DNA of 64,000 nucleotides from Fonsecaea monophora (GCF_001642475.1 NW_019174004.1:62001-126000), one strand, 5' to 3'. Numbered from the stretch's first letter, positions 31,011 through 43,541 are shown. Numbers and translations: made by a program. Notes: generated by a model not told the origin, from the sequence alone.

Positions 31011-31302
31011 AAGATGATCAGAGAAGGATATGTTCTTTAGCTCCTTCTATGTCTTGTGGGAAGTCATAGTCGGATGTGTCTCGCTTCGTTGTCGATATAG
31101 TGAGATCGATTGCTGAACGCGACGCGAAAGTCCACGCGTTCTCACGTGTTCATCTAGTTGTACCGAGTATGTGGTTCCTCTGCGCTCTTTCTTCCATAGC
31201 GCAGCACACTGACTCTCATATCCGTTCTATCTTGCGATAGCACGTTACGCTGCTGAGCGACATGATTCCCACGGAGGCTTCGGTTGTGACTGGGGCGCGG
31301 TA

Positions 31303-32631
31303 ATGGCACAGAAACACCACTTCAATGTTGAGCCCGTGGCTCGTTTCACGGGCCTCAATGCAGCAATTCGCAGGCCTCGAGTACGTGTGCCCCAACACAT
31401 TTTTGAAAAACCTTCCCTCTGATAAGCTCAGGAAATCGCATACTTTTCCTTCGACGAGGATCACAAGTTTCGACTCGATGACTCGAGCCTGCGCTATTAC
31501 TACCCGCCCGCACTTCCTTGCGACCTCAGCAAAGGTTTTGAGACATTCCACCAACTCGACGACTCTGACGATGACCATCTGGATGGACTCTTGGATGCGA
31601 TCATGGCGTATGAGAAAGAGAAAGGCTCCAAAGCGGAGATCGACTTCATGACATGGCGGGGAATGATGACCAAGGTGTGAACAATTCGACGTGAACTACG
31701 AAGCAACTCGCTCATGGCCTAGGCAGTTGATGATAGTTCCCTTTTCCAAACTGGACGACTGGGAAATGAATGCCACCTTTTTCCAAGGCACTATCTTCAT
31801 CGAGGAGAACCACACTAAGAAGATATCTTCCCGTGAGGAACAGTATTCATCTGCGGGGCGACCAGGCGCTATGTCGCAGGACCTGATGAGTTTCTGGGGA
31901 TACAAATTCGAGACTGTGTCCTTGATGCCGACGCCATGGCCCGAGACCTCTCGAGAGTACATTGAATCCCGGGAAGATCTCCTGGTTAGCAACCACGCTC
32001 AATATTGCTCCATCGTCCGCACCGGCTTCGGCAAAGTCAAGATGATTCTTGGTGGAGAAGTGGACGCTGTCATGGCCTTCAAGCCAGAAGACAAATCTGT
32101 GCCCATCGACTGGGTGGAGCTCAAGACGACGGCCATGATCACTAATGAGAGAGAACAAATCAAATATGAGAGGAAACTTCTCAAATTTTGGGCACAATCC
32201 TTCCTGCTAGGAGTACCCAGGATTATTGTTGGCTATCGCTCTCAGCAGGGTACATTGGAACGTCTTGAAGAGTTGAATGTGCAGAACATCCCCGACAACG
32301 TCAAGCTGAAAGGCAAAGGTTTGTGGGATGGACAAATCTGCATCAACTTTGCCGCAAGTTTTCTTGAGTGTGAGCACAACTTCAGATATGCTACAACACT
32401 GCTGACTTTGACACAGGGCTGAAAGCTACGGTCACTTCTGATGGCGTCTGGCGGATCAGAAAGCGAGAAAAGTCTCCTGTGCTGGAGGTCTTCAAGCTGG
32501 AAGAATCAGGGCACGGCGACATCTTGTCGTCCACTTTTATCGAGTGGCGTACCCACGGCCTGCCACAGCATCAGGAACTTTTGCAGAAGCTCAGAGCTAA
32601 CGCAACAGCAGAGGCATCCGAACCTCCTTGA
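31303..32631 (+). CDS. RAI1: Decapping nuclease RAI1 (DXO family)
   Basis: Four exons (31303-31380, 31432-31674, 31727-32369, 32417-32631), 392 aa, all in frame. It removes incomplete or non-canonical 5' caps (including unmethylated GpppN) and supports the nuclear 5'-3' exonuclease Rat1. Family blocks are continuous across splices: EIAYFSFDEDHKFRLDDSSL, IDFMTWRGMMTK, FQGTIFIEENHTKK, then the metal-binding motifs GGEVDAV (about residue 233) and WVELKTT (about 255), and the end FLEWLKATVTSDGVW and ESGHGDILSSTF. The WLK codon is rebuilt exactly by the third intron, supporting the model. The gene is convergent with MOD5, whose stop lies 73 bases away. Nuclear location is expected. Confidence 0.9.
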
Positions 32632-32704
32632 ATAGCATGACTGTGGTGTGCTTTGTGCATCGATCGCACTGCTCCGGCATAGGTCACTTGAATTGACCGA
32701 AGCA

Positions 32705-34150
32705 TCAGCCTGGTGAAGTCGGTATCTGGACCTCTTGGTTTCCATCTCCTTCCTTCGGCGGTATGGACTCCCGGTTACGGCGCCACGCGACGATTTTCTT
32801 GTGGCTGCGACTAGCAAGATGTACTCGCCATTCTTTCTCCGTCATAAGTGTCTTTTGGCATACCTGGCAGGTCCTAGCTTCGCGCACATCATCGAAATCG
32901 TCCTCCTCGATCTGTGAGAGTACTCTCTCCGCCATGGAGCAGACAGCCTTCGCCTCCGGCAGCTCATCTCCTTTGAGGAATGCGCCCACAAGTGCTTGTG
33001 CAGGCGCTGCCACTGTGGTGTCCCAGCTGGCCAGATCGGTACAGTCAAGAAGGAATAGCCGATCGAGCTTTCGAGAAGATTTCAAGGCTTTTGCCAGCCG
33101 AATTCTAACAAACCGGTTCTGACGCTTCGCATAGCGTCTGGTGCTCGCTTTAATGGCGTCTATGCCCTCGCGCTCTGCTTGCATCGCTTTTGCACGATCG
33201 GCATCCCGTCCTTGGTACACCTCAAGCCAGGGTTTCATTTCTTTATAACCAATCGATTGCCAGATACCACCAGCGAGGTCAACCGGCCCTACCTCCTGTT
33301 TCAATTCCTCTTCCAAGTCTGCCATCTGCAACACCTCGTTGCAAAGCCCACTTAGCACCATGGCATCAACCCGGTCATTCAGCCTCTGCTTCAGAACGGC
33401 ATCGTCGGCTTCCAACCATAAGAGCAGGCTGGGATAGCGCAGGTTCATTTGACGCTCACCCAGGGCGTCACTGTCAGCGTCTCGTGCAGCTTGACGCTGT
33501 TCAGCGTAAATGTCAGAGGCTTTCTTGCCACTCTGGAGATATATCTGCAGAGACCGCCGGATCTTGTTCCGGTCGTTTGGATGCCATCTCTTCGCCATCT
33601 CAGGATCCACCTCCTGGAGCTTTGCGAGAATCTCCTCTGTAGACGCTGACAAGATGGGAAACTCTTCGTTGCTGTCCGTTGCATCGGGCTCTGGCTGGTG
33701 CTTGTCCTGTTGGGGAGTAAGGAGAGCATCCTCAAAAAGCAAGGAAAATGTGTAGTAAATCGTCCCGCCCACTACGATAGGAAGCCGGCCTCTGGCTCGT
33801 ATCTCATCGATTATGCGCGAGCTCTCCTTGACAAACTGCTGAACCGTCCAGAGTTTCTCCTTGAGGCCGATGAAGTCGAGCAGGTGATGGGGAATCTCAT
33901 TCCGTTCAGCCTCTGGGATTTTGTTGGTGATGATCGGAAGTCCCTTGTACATTTGCATCGCGTCACAGTTGATGACCTCGCCATTGAATCGGGTGGCTAA
34001 TTCCACAGCCAACTATCTCCAGAGCCATTAGATCCCGTTCCTTTCACATGCTGTTCTTTGGTCCAACTCAAGAAAACTCACCTTTGACTTGCCAGTGCCG
34101 GTTGCACCGATGATCATGATCAACGGTGCTTTTGGTGGAGAGGATGCCAT
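32705..34150 (-). CDS. MOD5: tRNA dimethylallyltransferase (isopentenyl transferase)
   Basis: Exon 1 is 34150-34082 and exon 2 34012-32705, total 458 aa. Exon 1 carries the P-loop GATGTGKS, directly followed across the intron by LAVELATRFNGEVINCDAM. Other family motifs are DAMQMYKGLPIITNKIP, LPIVVGGTIYYT and GGIWQSIGYKEM. The enzyme transfers a dimethylallyl group from DMAPP to A37 of tRNAs reading UNN codons, in cytosol, nucleus and mitochondria in yeast. The C-terminus has a matrin-type C2H2 zinc finger (CQVCQKTLMTEKEWRVHLAS), as in eukaryotic members. Length is normal. Convergent with RAI1 and divergent from CWC2. Confidence 0.92.
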
Positions 34151-34690
34151 CTTCAAGCTACGCCTGAGCATAACAGACATAGGACAAGTCCGGTTGGGAC
34201 CGCCGTGTAATATGATGTCAGGGGAGAAACAATGTCAAGTCTCTCCTATCCATATCCACGACAGCCAGTGGAAAGTAGACTCGCAATGCCCAAAGCCGCC
34301 CGCAAGGTCAGTACATCAAAGGAACGTGATAGGTTGTATTAGGAGGGGCAGAGCTAAAGTGTCAAAGAGAAACGTCTGATGAACTGAACGGATGATACTC
34401 GATTTTACAACATCAGTTCTATTCTTTGATCTCGAATGGTGCTAAAATCTATCTCATCACTTGTGGAGACGGAAAAGTGCGCCATGGCGCTTAATGCTCC
34501 ACTCAGCCACTAGGGCGGGCCATAATCTCCACAAGCGAAAAACTAAATTTCGCCTGCAACTACAATTGCGTCGTCGTTGGCGCATTTCAAACTCGACTCT
34601 CGACACCACATAAAAAAAGTTTTGGCAGCGCTCATCTTGAAATTCTCGCGTCCTGAAAACACCTGGGTAATCAGAGCGAGGACATCAATC
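34151..34690. promoter_or_regulatory. Divergent promoter region, MOD5 / CWC2
   Basis: 540 bases between divergent start codons; no gene. The CWC2 frame is open upstream to 34577 but the preferred ATG is at 34691. Confidence 0.4.
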
Positions 34691-36007
34691 ATGGCTGAAG
34701 TCGTCCAGGCCCGCACGAGTCTCACTTCTCCCTCTCCCTCTCGAAAACGTTCAGCATCTCCAGCCGACGCGGAGCTCGCCACCGACTCGACAAGCAACGC
34801 ACTCACAAAGACGAATAATGAATCGTCCCTAGCATCCACCGAGGAGCCTCCAGCCAAGAAGACAAAACTAATTCGTCGCAAGCGCCGGCCCGCGCGTCCC
34901 CAGGTCGACCCCTCGACGATAAAATCCGAACCTCCTCCGCAGACCGGGACGGTATTTAATATCTGGTACAACAAGTGGTCCGGTGGTGATCGGGAAGACG
35001 CGTACTTGTCTAACCATGCCGCTCCCTCGCGGTGTAATATCCGCAACGACTCCGGGTGGACGGCCGCGGACAGGACGCCGGGGAGCTATTTCTGCCTGTT
35101 CTTCGCCAGAGGACTGTGTCCCAAAGGCCACGAATGCCAGTACCTGCATCGCCTACCCACTATATACGATGTCTTCAATCCGAACGTTGACTGCTTCGGG
35201 CGGGACAAACACAGCGACTATCGGGACGACATGGGTGGCGTGGGCAGTTTCATGAGACAGAATCGCACACTCTACGTTGGGCGGATACACGTGTCGGACG
35301 ACATTGAGGAAGTGGTGGCGCGACATTTTCAGGAGTGGGGAGAGATCGAACGTATCCGTGTCCTAACAGGTCGTGGCGTCGCTTTCGTCACGTACGTCAA
35401 CGAGGCGAACAGCCAGTTCGCAAAAGAGGCAATGGCACACCAAGCACTGGACCACAATGAGATATTGAACGTGCGCTGGGCCACCGTGGATCCGAACCCA
35501 CTCAGTCAGAAGAGAGAAGCGGCCAGGATTGAAGAGCAAGCTGCGGAGGCTGTCCGCCGGGCGCTGGGTGAGAGAACCGTCAGGGAAATCGAAGGACGTG
35601 AGACCAGAGAGGAGAGGGACCAGAGGCGCATCGAGAGCAGCTACGGTCTGGAAGGGTACGAGGCACCGGAGGAGATCTGGTTCACGCAGCAGCAGCAGCA
35701 GCAAAAGGAGCTGGAGGGGCAGAAGTTGGGCGAGAGAGGGCTGCTCGAGGCTCCTCCTGCTCCGAACCACGGCGCCGAACACGAAGCATCGACACACGAA
35801 AGAACCGAAGCTCCGAAAGATTCTCCCTCACAAGCAGGCCAGCAGAGCAGCAACGATCAAGCCACCGTGAATAATGGCATCTTGTCCGGCTCAACCCTGG
35901 CCGCCCTCAAGGGATATACCTCCAATGCAGGGCGCGGAGAGGTATCAAAGCCTGCCCCATCAGCCGGACCTCTCGTCGCGTACGGCAGCGATGACGATGA
36001 AGAATGA
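34691..36007 (+). CDS. CWC2: Pre-mRNA-splicing factor CWC2
   Basis: Single exon, 438 aa from the ATG at 34691. After a Ser/Lys-rich N-terminus come a Torus region (FNIWYNKWSGGDREDAY), a CCCH zinc finger (CLFFARGLCPKGHECQYLH, about residues 138-156), a linker (DVFNPNVDCFGRDKH) and an RRM (RTLYVGRIHVSDD ... GVAFVTYVNE, about 197-270). This is the Cwc2/RBM22 arrangement. The protein is part of the Prp19 complex and contacts U6 snRNA and the pre-mRNA in the catalytic spliceosome. The C-terminal 130 residues have a Gln run (seven), then disordered acidic sequence. A longer in-frame start at 34577 exists but adds unlike sequence. Confidence 0.92.
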   Translation: MAEVVQARTSLTSPSPSRKRSASPADAELATDSTSNALTKTNNESSLASTEEPPAKKTKLIRRKRRPARPQVDPSTIKSEPPPQTGTVFNIWYNKWSGGDREDAYLSNHAAPSRCNIRNDSGWTAADRTPGSYFCLFFARGLCPKGHECQYLHRLPTIYDVFNPNVDCFGRDKHSDYRDDMGGVGSFMRQNRTLYVGRIHVSDDIEEVVARHFQEWGEIERIRVLTGRGVAFVTYVNEANSQFAKEAMAHQALDHNEILNVRWATVDPNPLSQKREAARIEEQAAEAVRRALGERTVREIEGRETREERDQRRIESSYGLEGYEAPEEIWFTQQQQQQKELEGQKLGERGLLEAPPAPNHGAEHEASTHERTEAPKDSPSQAGQQSSNDQATVNNGILSGSTLAALKGYTSNAGRGEVSKPAPSAGPLVAYGSDDDEE

Positions 36008-36364
36008 AACACTCGCATTTTATAGGAATCGCTACCACCAATGGTCCAAAAGTAATAAAAGAGGCCACTCTTTGATGATGTGTCGTGTGTACAATTCAAT
36101 TGCCATTTTTTGGCTCTTCTATTTGAAGCCTCGCTATCTAATCTTCCGCAGTCACAGTTTTTGGAATGGTCCCGTGCCGTCCATCCTGAAACCAAAACCC
36201 TAGCTTTTCTTGGTTCCTGGGTCCTTGGTTCTTGGTTGACCTGACCTGACTTCGCATGACTTGACATGACATGTCAAGACGCGACCAACGTCCTATATCC
36301 TCGTATGTACTCGGAGGTACTCATAGCTCCTTGGAACAACTCTCTTTGCGAGAGAGGAAGGCCA
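36008..36364. other. Convergent intergenic region
   Basis: 357 bases between the 3' ends of CWC2 and the glucosidase gene; TGACATGACATG-like short repeats near 36235-36270. No gene. Confidence 0.4.
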
Positions 36365-38758
36365 TCACAGTTCACCGTGCTGGACTCCACTGCTACCACT
36401 GCCACCACTAAGATCGGGCATCCTCATGATCACGACGACCAGACTCGTCCAGCCGGTGAAATGCTGGGTGCGCTGTCCCTCGCCCGTCTCCGGGTTATAC
36501 TGCTCCCAGGCGAAGCCGGTGCGGGCCCACTCGCTGAAGACGGTCTCGACCAGGTTCTTGCGCAGGTCTGTGTAGATCCTCTGGGCCTGGGCTTTCACCT
36601 TTGCGGGCGGTGCCGGGTCGGCGGACTGGACCACGTTGAGGAGGGACCGAAGGATGAGGTAGTTCATGTTCACCCAGACGGGGGAGCGCCAGTAGTTTTC
36701 GTCGGTGCCGTAGAAGGTGTCGGATTTGGAGAGCGACCGGATCCCGTGGGGGGACCAGAGTTCGGATGGTGAAGAGATCAGATCGAGCACGTCTGGGAGG
36801 TGAGGGTGGTTGGCTGGCAGGAGGCCCGTCATGAACGGGAACAGGGAAATGTAGCCTTTGTGGCAAACGTGGACCGAGTCTTCGTAATCGTCGATGGTGG
36901 CGTCGCAGTAGCATTTCTGTTCAGACGACCAGTGAAGGTCGTCGATGTTTCGAACAATGGCTTTGTGTTGCGATTTGAAGTCGGGTATGTCGTCGGCTTC
37001 GGAGAGCAAAGTAGAAAGGCGCACCAGGATACGCGACATCATGCCGACCCATGAGATCAGGTCGACATGGAGCTCGCCCGGATGAGGTGGTTGAGGGCGT
37101 GGATAGTCGTCAAGTCCTGAAGGAAGGATATGTTGCGGTGTTCGTCCGCGCCACCTGTATGCTTCTTTTGTGGAGAAGGCTTCACGGTCATAGGATTTGA
37201 TGTCTCCAAACTGGGTGCGGCGAAACCAATAGTACTGACGCTTGAGCAAGGGGTATAGGTTTCGGAGCTCACTTTCAATGTGCTCCTTGGACGCAGCATA
37301 CGCAGGACTCGACATTTTGTCCATCAAAATGTCTACGATGAGGAAGAGTGTGGGTGGGTTGGCATAGTGTGGGTATTGGACCTGGAACTCAGGAGGCACC
37401 TTGCTGCGTGCTTCCGGCCCAAGAATCTGCTCTCGAGCAATCCAACCGTCCTGATCGATGAGGTTGAACCATGACTTTACGATGTCGATCGTCACGTCAA
37501 GATCCCAATCCGCGATCGGGATGAGGTGGAAACCCTCGTCCCACAAGAACCCACGTGGAAAGAAAGGTCTCGAGGGAACGCTGGTGAAGAGCTCCGCGGG
37601 AGGATCATTCACAATCTGTGCTCGTGCTCGTGCAGCCGCAGTCTCCTCCCAGAATCCTTCATTATCCTCGTCGTATTCTGGAGCATAAGACCTGTCGACC
37701 AATGAATCACCATAGAAGTATCCAATCCCGCCAAACAGATTGGAGAACATGGACGCGGAGAAATCGGTGTAGGCGGGCTTGGTAAACGGCGCCAAAGGTT
37801 TGAAAACCTCTTTGAACTTCTTGGTGAACTCTTTGGAGGCACTTGCGATGGATTTCGTGAGAGATTCTGAGGATACTGCTGGGCCAGACCCAGATTTGAA
37901 CCGGATATCAGTTTCAAACGCGCCGACAAAGATCTTCTGAACCATGTGGAAATTCCCTGGTCCAGGGTTGTGAGGGATGGAAAACGCCTGCCAGGGAGGT
38001 GGCATATTCTCTTGTCCATACTGCTGGAGGAGGGTGTCAATCTCTGACTTCATGCTCGCGAAGGCAATGTTTTTCGCTTGCCAGATGGCCTCCGGGGGGA
38101 TTTGGTGGCTGCAAAGCAGTGGCCGGTCCACGGGTTTGGAGTCCCAGGATGGGTGGATTTTGTATGGCAGGAGATTCTCGGGTGAATCCTCAAAGGAAAT
38201 GTCGAACTGCCCAAGCTCACTTGTATCACCATGCAAGGTCACCACGCCATCTTCCTCCTCTGTGCTCGTGAATGCCAGTTCACCTAGACCTTCCATGCCG
38301 GCATAGAAGATCAAGGTTGTGACCAGAGTGGGCGGCGCATCTTCTCTTGGATTGCCCTTTATTCTCACGGCCCAGTTGCCGCCGTGTTCCCCGCCAGCGA
38401 TCTTGACAAAATCAATCGTCAAGTCAATCTTGTTCCCCGTGTCATGTACAACTTGTCTTCCACCGTTTCGAACATCATACTCTTCCCAACCATAGCCGGC
38501 CATCCCCTCATGCTGCTCGCACGTGTGCCGGAAGTTGAGCTGTGCAGAGCCATAGTTGTCGGTGTTGGCCCATAATAGGCCGGTCAACAGGCTATTAGGG
38601 ACTCGCGGTCGGACTCCAAAGTAGAGATTCGGTCGGTAAGGACCCCAAAGGAGGGTGTCGTTCGAGGCATGCGCAACCCAGGAACAGAGCGAGAAGAGAG
38701 TGAAAATGAAAAGGCGCAGATGTCCAAAAGTCACAGACCCGCTCGCATAGCTCAACAT
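36365..38758 (-). CDS. CWH41: Mannosyl-oligosaccharide glucosidase (processing alpha-glucosidase I, GH63)
   Basis: Single exon, 797 aa, similar to the family's 800-830. It removes the terminal alpha-1,2-glucose from N-glycans in the ER, the first trimming step. Residues about 13-31 are a signal anchor. Then DTLLWGPYRPNLYFGVRPRVP, a GH63 N-terminal signature; FFPRGFLWDEGFHLIPIADWD in the middle with the catalytic-acid Asp; and FYGTDENYWRSPVWVNMNYL near residue 700 with the catalytic Glu. No disruption is seen. Yeast CWH41 mutants also affect cell-wall beta-1,6-glucan, so it links to wall biogenesis. Confidence 0.94.
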   Translation of the reverse strand: MLSYASGSVTFGHLRLFIFTLFSLCSWVAHASNDTLLWGPYRPNLYFGVRPRVPNSLLTGLLWANTDNYGSAQLNFRHTCEQHEGMAGYGWEEYDVRNGGRQVVHDTGNKIDLTIDFVKIAGGEHGGNWAVRIKGNPREDAPPTLVTTLIFYAGMEGLGELAFTSTEEEDGVVTLHGDTSELGQFDISFEDSPENLLPYKIHPSWDSKPVDRPLLCSHQIPPEAIWQAKNIAFASMKSEIDTLLQQYGQENMPPPWQAFSIPHNPGPGNFHMVQKIFVGAFETDIRFKSGSGPAVSSESLTKSIASASKEFTKKFKEVFKPLAPFTKPAYTDFSASMFSNLFGGIGYFYGDSLVDRSYAPEYDEDNEGFWEETAAARARAQIVNDPPAELFTSVPSRPFFPRGFLWDEGFHLIPIADWDLDVTIDIVKSWFNLIDQDGWIAREQILGPEARSKVPPEFQVQYPHYANPPTLFLIVDILMDKMSSPAYAASKEHIESELRNLYPLLKRQYYWFRRTQFGDIKSYDREAFSTKEAYRWRGRTPQHILPSGLDDYPRPQPPHPGELHVDLISWVGMMSRILVRLSTLLSEADDIPDFKSQHKAIVRNIDDLHWSSEQKCYCDATIDDYEDSVHVCHKGYISLFPFMTGLLPANHPHLPDVLDLISSPSELWSPHGIRSLSKSDTFYGTDENYWRSPVWVNMNYLILRSLLNVVQSADPAPPAKVKAQAQRIYTDLRKNLVETVFSEWARTGFAWEQYNPETGEGQRTQHFTGWTSLVVVIMRMPDLSGGSGSSGVQHGEL

Positions 38759-39087
38759 CCTGCCTTGTGGCTATCTTTCGAATGCCTCACCTCAACTCGC
38801 CATTGGTGTTGGTTTTGGAGAACATTGCCTGTGGGGGGACAAGTGGCCTTGTAATGCTCGTGGTTATCGATAGCAACACAGCTGCGGCTGGACAATTGGT
38901 ACGTAACCGTACAACTACGGCACATCACAATACCACTACCTAGACAACTTGTGGTCATGGGGAGAAGACACTGGACATTGTGCGGGACACATCTCTCACT
39001 CATCACGCATAGCACAGTCATTAGTTGTGAATCTGGGGTATCTTGATTGTTCAAAGCAAAGGTAAAGAAAGAAAACTCGTCTCCATC
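38759..39087 (-). promoter_or_regulatory. Upstream region of CWH41
   Basis: 329 bases between CWH41 and the end of GCN2, both minus-strand. No gene seen. Confidence 0.4.
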
Positions 39088-42000
39088 CTATCTATTCTTC
39101 GCCATCTTCAGGCGCAAGAATCCTGCCAACTCCCCAGCTTTGACCTCGTCCTCTGAGCGAGAGGGACCCCGGACCTTCAAGGTCCTCTCCCCAAGGGCCC
39201 CTCCCCTCACAATCACCAGCCAGTGTCCTCCGGCATTCTGGCTGCCGTAAGCCATCTCCAGCTCCTCCAAGGAGTGGAACTCCCCAGAGAGCTCTGCACT
39301 GAGCCCAGCGGCCCACAGCGACGACAAGACCTCCACGCACGATGTCTTCAACGCATTGGCGTCGAAGCTGGTGACCAGGATATCACATCTCCTGGCCACT
39401 GGCTTCGACTCTGCAGCCCCGGTCGCCGTCATCTTAGACGACTTGCCGGCCTGGGAGATCTGGCCACGGACGTAACCGATCAGGTCCAGTATGTTGAGGC
39501 GGAACCCCGCCGCGCGGGTATTGCCTTTGTCAGACTTGGTCTGATATTCTTGGACCAGGGCGTCGTACCGCCCGCCAACCGCCAGGACACGTCGAGAAGC
39601 GCTGTCTGCGCACTGGAAGAGCAGCGACCGCCGGTAGAGATACTCAGAATTGTTGCTGAGTGGCGCGATGAGGATCTGTGTCTGGACATTCATGCGCTGG
39701 AGGTACTTTGTGACCTCATCGAGGCGGCCAAGTAGGGGCAACGCCTTGCTGAAATGATCCGAGTCACCAAACAGCTTGGACAACTTGGCGCGCACCTTCT
39801 CCAAGTCGCCGTCAAAGTTGAACCGCTTCAGATCCGTCACCGACGTCTCTGGAATGTTGATGGCGGGGCTGCGTAACTCTTCACGTATTTGTGTCCACCC
39901 GTGTCCCTGGGTGTTGAGATGTGAGAGAGCCCGTTTGACGTCGGCAGCTTCAACTGGTTTGATCCGGCAGAAGTCGAGGATTAGGTCGAGCAAGTCGGCA
40001 TGGTTAATGTAGATTGTCCAGCAGCGTGCGGCTAGAGCAGGGAATTCGGTGAGGATTTCATCAAGAACTTTCATAACCTCTGCTTCCTTCAAGGGCAAGT
40101 CCTTTGCACTGTTCGATATGAAGTCAAAGTCAACTTCAGGAAATTGTCTCGGCTGTGAACCTGGTGCTGCAGCGCGGTACACGGTTCCAAAGCAGTAGGT
40201 CTTGCTGTAGGTTGGTGAAGTCTGTCCAAGTGTGCGAGCAAAAGGGAGAGTAAGATCGTATGGTAGCTGGACAACCAAACCTGAAGAATCGAGAAAGGTT
40301 GCTGCATGTGGGTAGAACTCGGCTTTTGGGAAAATACTTTGTCGTCCGACTTCAACTGCCCCATGTCGGCGAAAGATGGATTTTAGCTGATCGCAAGCAG
40401 ATATCCAAAGCATCGAGTCGACAGACGCTGTGCCAGTTGTTGACTTGTCTTCCCAGGCAAGACTTGCAACAGGGCTGTTCGGGTTTGCGAATAGCTTCGT
40501 AATCAGCGCTTGGTATTCACCAGGATTTTCTGCTGCCATTCTATCAATGTAGCGTTGGAATTTCTCATCCTCGAGAGGCTCAGGGATTACGCCACTGTTG
40601 AGGAGCATAGAAGCGGTTGGTCTGCGAGTTTGATCGTGATCGATTAGCCGCGCAATTATGTCACCTTGTTTCTGATGGCTTTCTTCCTTGAAGAGCTGGG
40701 GTAACTGTGGTGGGTTTTCTTTGAGTCTCGCTTCCAAGTAGATGCTTCTTTCGGTCTTCGTGCTGAAGGAGAAACACATCTCGAAGAACGTAACTCCAAG
40801 GGAGTACATATCCGCGCGCGAATCGTAGCTGCTTCCAGTTCGTTCAAGCTCGGGAGGCATATACCCTGCAGTGCCAATATGGTACGAAACCGTGACCATA
40901 GCTGGTCTCGAAAGCGAAAGGTCTGGCTTAGAAGTTGCTTGTCCGTAGCCTGCAAGTCCGAAATCACCAATTTTGGGAGTGTCGTGGGAGTCGAGGAAGA
41001 TGTTGTCAGGTTTGAGATCTCTGTGTACAACGCCATGACTGTGAATGTAGGCGAGTCCTTCAAGTATGCGCCGAAACAACCGCCAGCCAGCATCGACGTC
41101 TTTTGGCAGACCTCCGTTGATGCGATCACGCAATGTTCGCCCGTCGCATAACTCCATTTGGATGTACAATACGGATGGTTCGTTGTTTGGAGGCGGGCGT
41201 GTCCGGACATGACTTACAGCCACCTGTGGAGAGTCCTCGCTCTGGAATGGATTTGCATTTTCTCCGGATCCTGGCTCTGGGGCATTTGACCGCTCGAAAG
41301 GATCACTAGTCCCCTGGTCTTGCTCTCTCTCTGGCTCTGGATCGCTTTGGAATGGGTCGTCATCAAAACCGTCATCTGCATCAATAGAAGGTGGGTCTTG
41401 ATAAGCAAACAGGTTACCATCATCGGAGTCGCTGAATTCTGCACCCTGGTTGCGATAGATTGATGGTTCCATGAAATCGTGACCAAGACTTAAAGGGGCG
41501 GTCTGGGGGATCGATCTCGTAGGTACCGCTCGATGATGTGGCTCTTCAACTTCTTCGTGTGCGGTTTCATACCAGGCATTGTAGTACCTGACAATATTCG
41601 GGTGGTTGAGTTTCGCAAGAAGGGCAACTTCCCGTAGAATGTTTTCGAGTTCCTTTATCGACTGACTCTTGATCTCCTTGACCGCGTAAAACTGACCGTC
41701 TAGTTTGTTCCTGGCACGGACGACTTTGCCGTAGCCACCCTGCCCAAGCACAGCAGATTCCTCCCATTCGTTTCGATACCTGGAATTTCCAAGTCTGTCA
41801 CTGTACCGTCTTATACGTCCTGGAGTAGCAGGCACAGTCAGGGATTGCGTTCGGAAGAGGTTGTCATTTTCGTCGAAGAAGATTTTCTTGCTCGAGAGTT
41901 GAAAGGCTGAAGGTCGCCGGTTGGGATTGGATCGAAACATCTCTTGCAGTAGTCCTTGAGCACTAGATTCGAAATCGACATCTTCGAGCACATCTGCCGG

Positions 42001-43541
42001 GGATGTATATTTGGATTTGACTCCTTTGCCCAAAGCCATCTGCATCACGATCACGCCGAGATCCCAAATGCAGGTCTTGTTCGTGCGTGCTGGCGACTCG
42101 TTGTTTAGCTCGGGAGCGATCCAGAGAGGCAGCTCATCCGTCTTCGTATGAGACTTGTCTCTTACTGCATCAACAAGTTCTCGAAGTTTTGTCCCATAGC
42201 CGTCTGACAGCTTGACTGTAACCCCTCTCTTGGGCGATATGAAAAGCATGACATTACCAGCATGCACCGCGGGATGGACATAGCCATGTTTGTCGAAGAA
42301 TACGAGGGCATCAACAAGCTCCCGAGTCCAAGTCCGGACTTTGGTCGGGCTGAGCGGTCCAGAAAGCTCAAGAAGATCATCAAGAGATCCTTTGTCGGCA
42401 AATTCGGAGAGGATAGCAAGGTTCCACTGGCCTGTGCCGTCCTCAAGGGCGATATGCTCAATCTTGTAATTGATCAAGTCAACGACATTTTCGTGATGAT
42501 GTTCCTTTGAGAATTCCAGGTCTTCTTCAACTATCTCCATGCATTTCTGCATCTGAGCTCTTGTATTTGCCGTCTCGGGAATGTAGATGTCCTTGAGCAA
42601 GAGCTGTGGAGCTTGTACAAGCTCGCTGTCCACTCGGGGGGAGACGATGGTGATTTTCTTGTCTTTCCGTCTGAGGATGACAGCTCTGCCTGAGACAGCC
42701 TTGAACTTGAATGGGGCATTTGTGACTGTGTCTTTGCAGGTCATGGACTGATCAAACCGGGTTTGTTCTTCGGGTGAATCGTAGAGCACGGCACCATCTT
42801 CCCCAGTCGCTGTGCGAGAGAGGTTGGACTTCTGGCGACGTTGTTTCTCGCTCTCGACTTGAGAATACAGCAGCTTTTCTTTCTCCTCGGCTTCTTCCGC
42901 CTGTTGTCTCCGTGCACTCTCTTCTTTCTCTTGGAGATTTTTCTTAGCCAAAGCTTCTTGGGCGGCACGTTCTTCTTCAAGGCTGAACGCGGTTTTCTTG
43001 GCAGCCTTGTCCGAGACAAACTGATCAAGGAAGTCCATTATGGCAGTGTTGACCACGTAGACGATCTCGCTTCCTTGGTTCTGTTTCTGGTTGGTGGCAA
43101 TAATGTCCTCGATTTGCTTTCTGAGGTTGGGGTCTTTTGGCTCAACCTCGACAATATTGATCTTTGGAAGCACCTTTGGATAGTCGCGTGGAAACTCGAA
43201 GATGAGTTTGACAAAGTAGTCACGACTTTCGAGTGGGGAGACTCGAACTTGAAAGGCTAAATTCTCCTGAGTCTGTGTGTGTGTCAGATTTCATTCATGA
43301 TGAGGGTGCGGTTCGGTCCCTTTACCTTCCACGCATCCTTCCTGCCACGAATACGCTGGAACTCGTCAGGATAGATTGCTCTTGTGGTGAGGAACTCGTT
43401 ACGCTGGACTTCCGGGTAGCCGGCGAGTTCTTCTTCGAAGTTGCGTTGAGACTGTTCCAACGGAGGTGGTGTTGTGGACGTTGGTGGTTGAGGCACAGGA
43501 ACCTGCGCCTGTTGATTCTTTCCTTTCTTTTTCGTCGGCAT
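39088..43541 (-). CDS. GCN2: eIF2-alpha kinase GCN2 (CPC-3)
   Basis: Exon 1 43541-43326 and exon 2 43266-39088, 1,464 aa; the 59-nt intron (GTAAAG...CAG) joins GRKDAWK to ENLAFQVRV. Domain order is that of Gcn2: an RWD domain (about residues 35-150, NEFLTTRAIYPDEF), a charged helix, a pseudokinase (about 260-540), the active kinase (glycine loop GQGGYGKVVRAR near 580, HRDLKPDNIFLD near 819, DFGLAGYG) with an acidic insert of about 130 residues, a HisRS-like domain (about 990-1350) and a C-terminal dimerisation/ribosome-binding part. It senses uncharged tRNA and phosphorylates eIF2-alpha, triggering cross-pathway amino-acid control. The gene is divergent from the GTPase gene RBG1, which also acts with translating ribosomes. 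Confidence 0.95.
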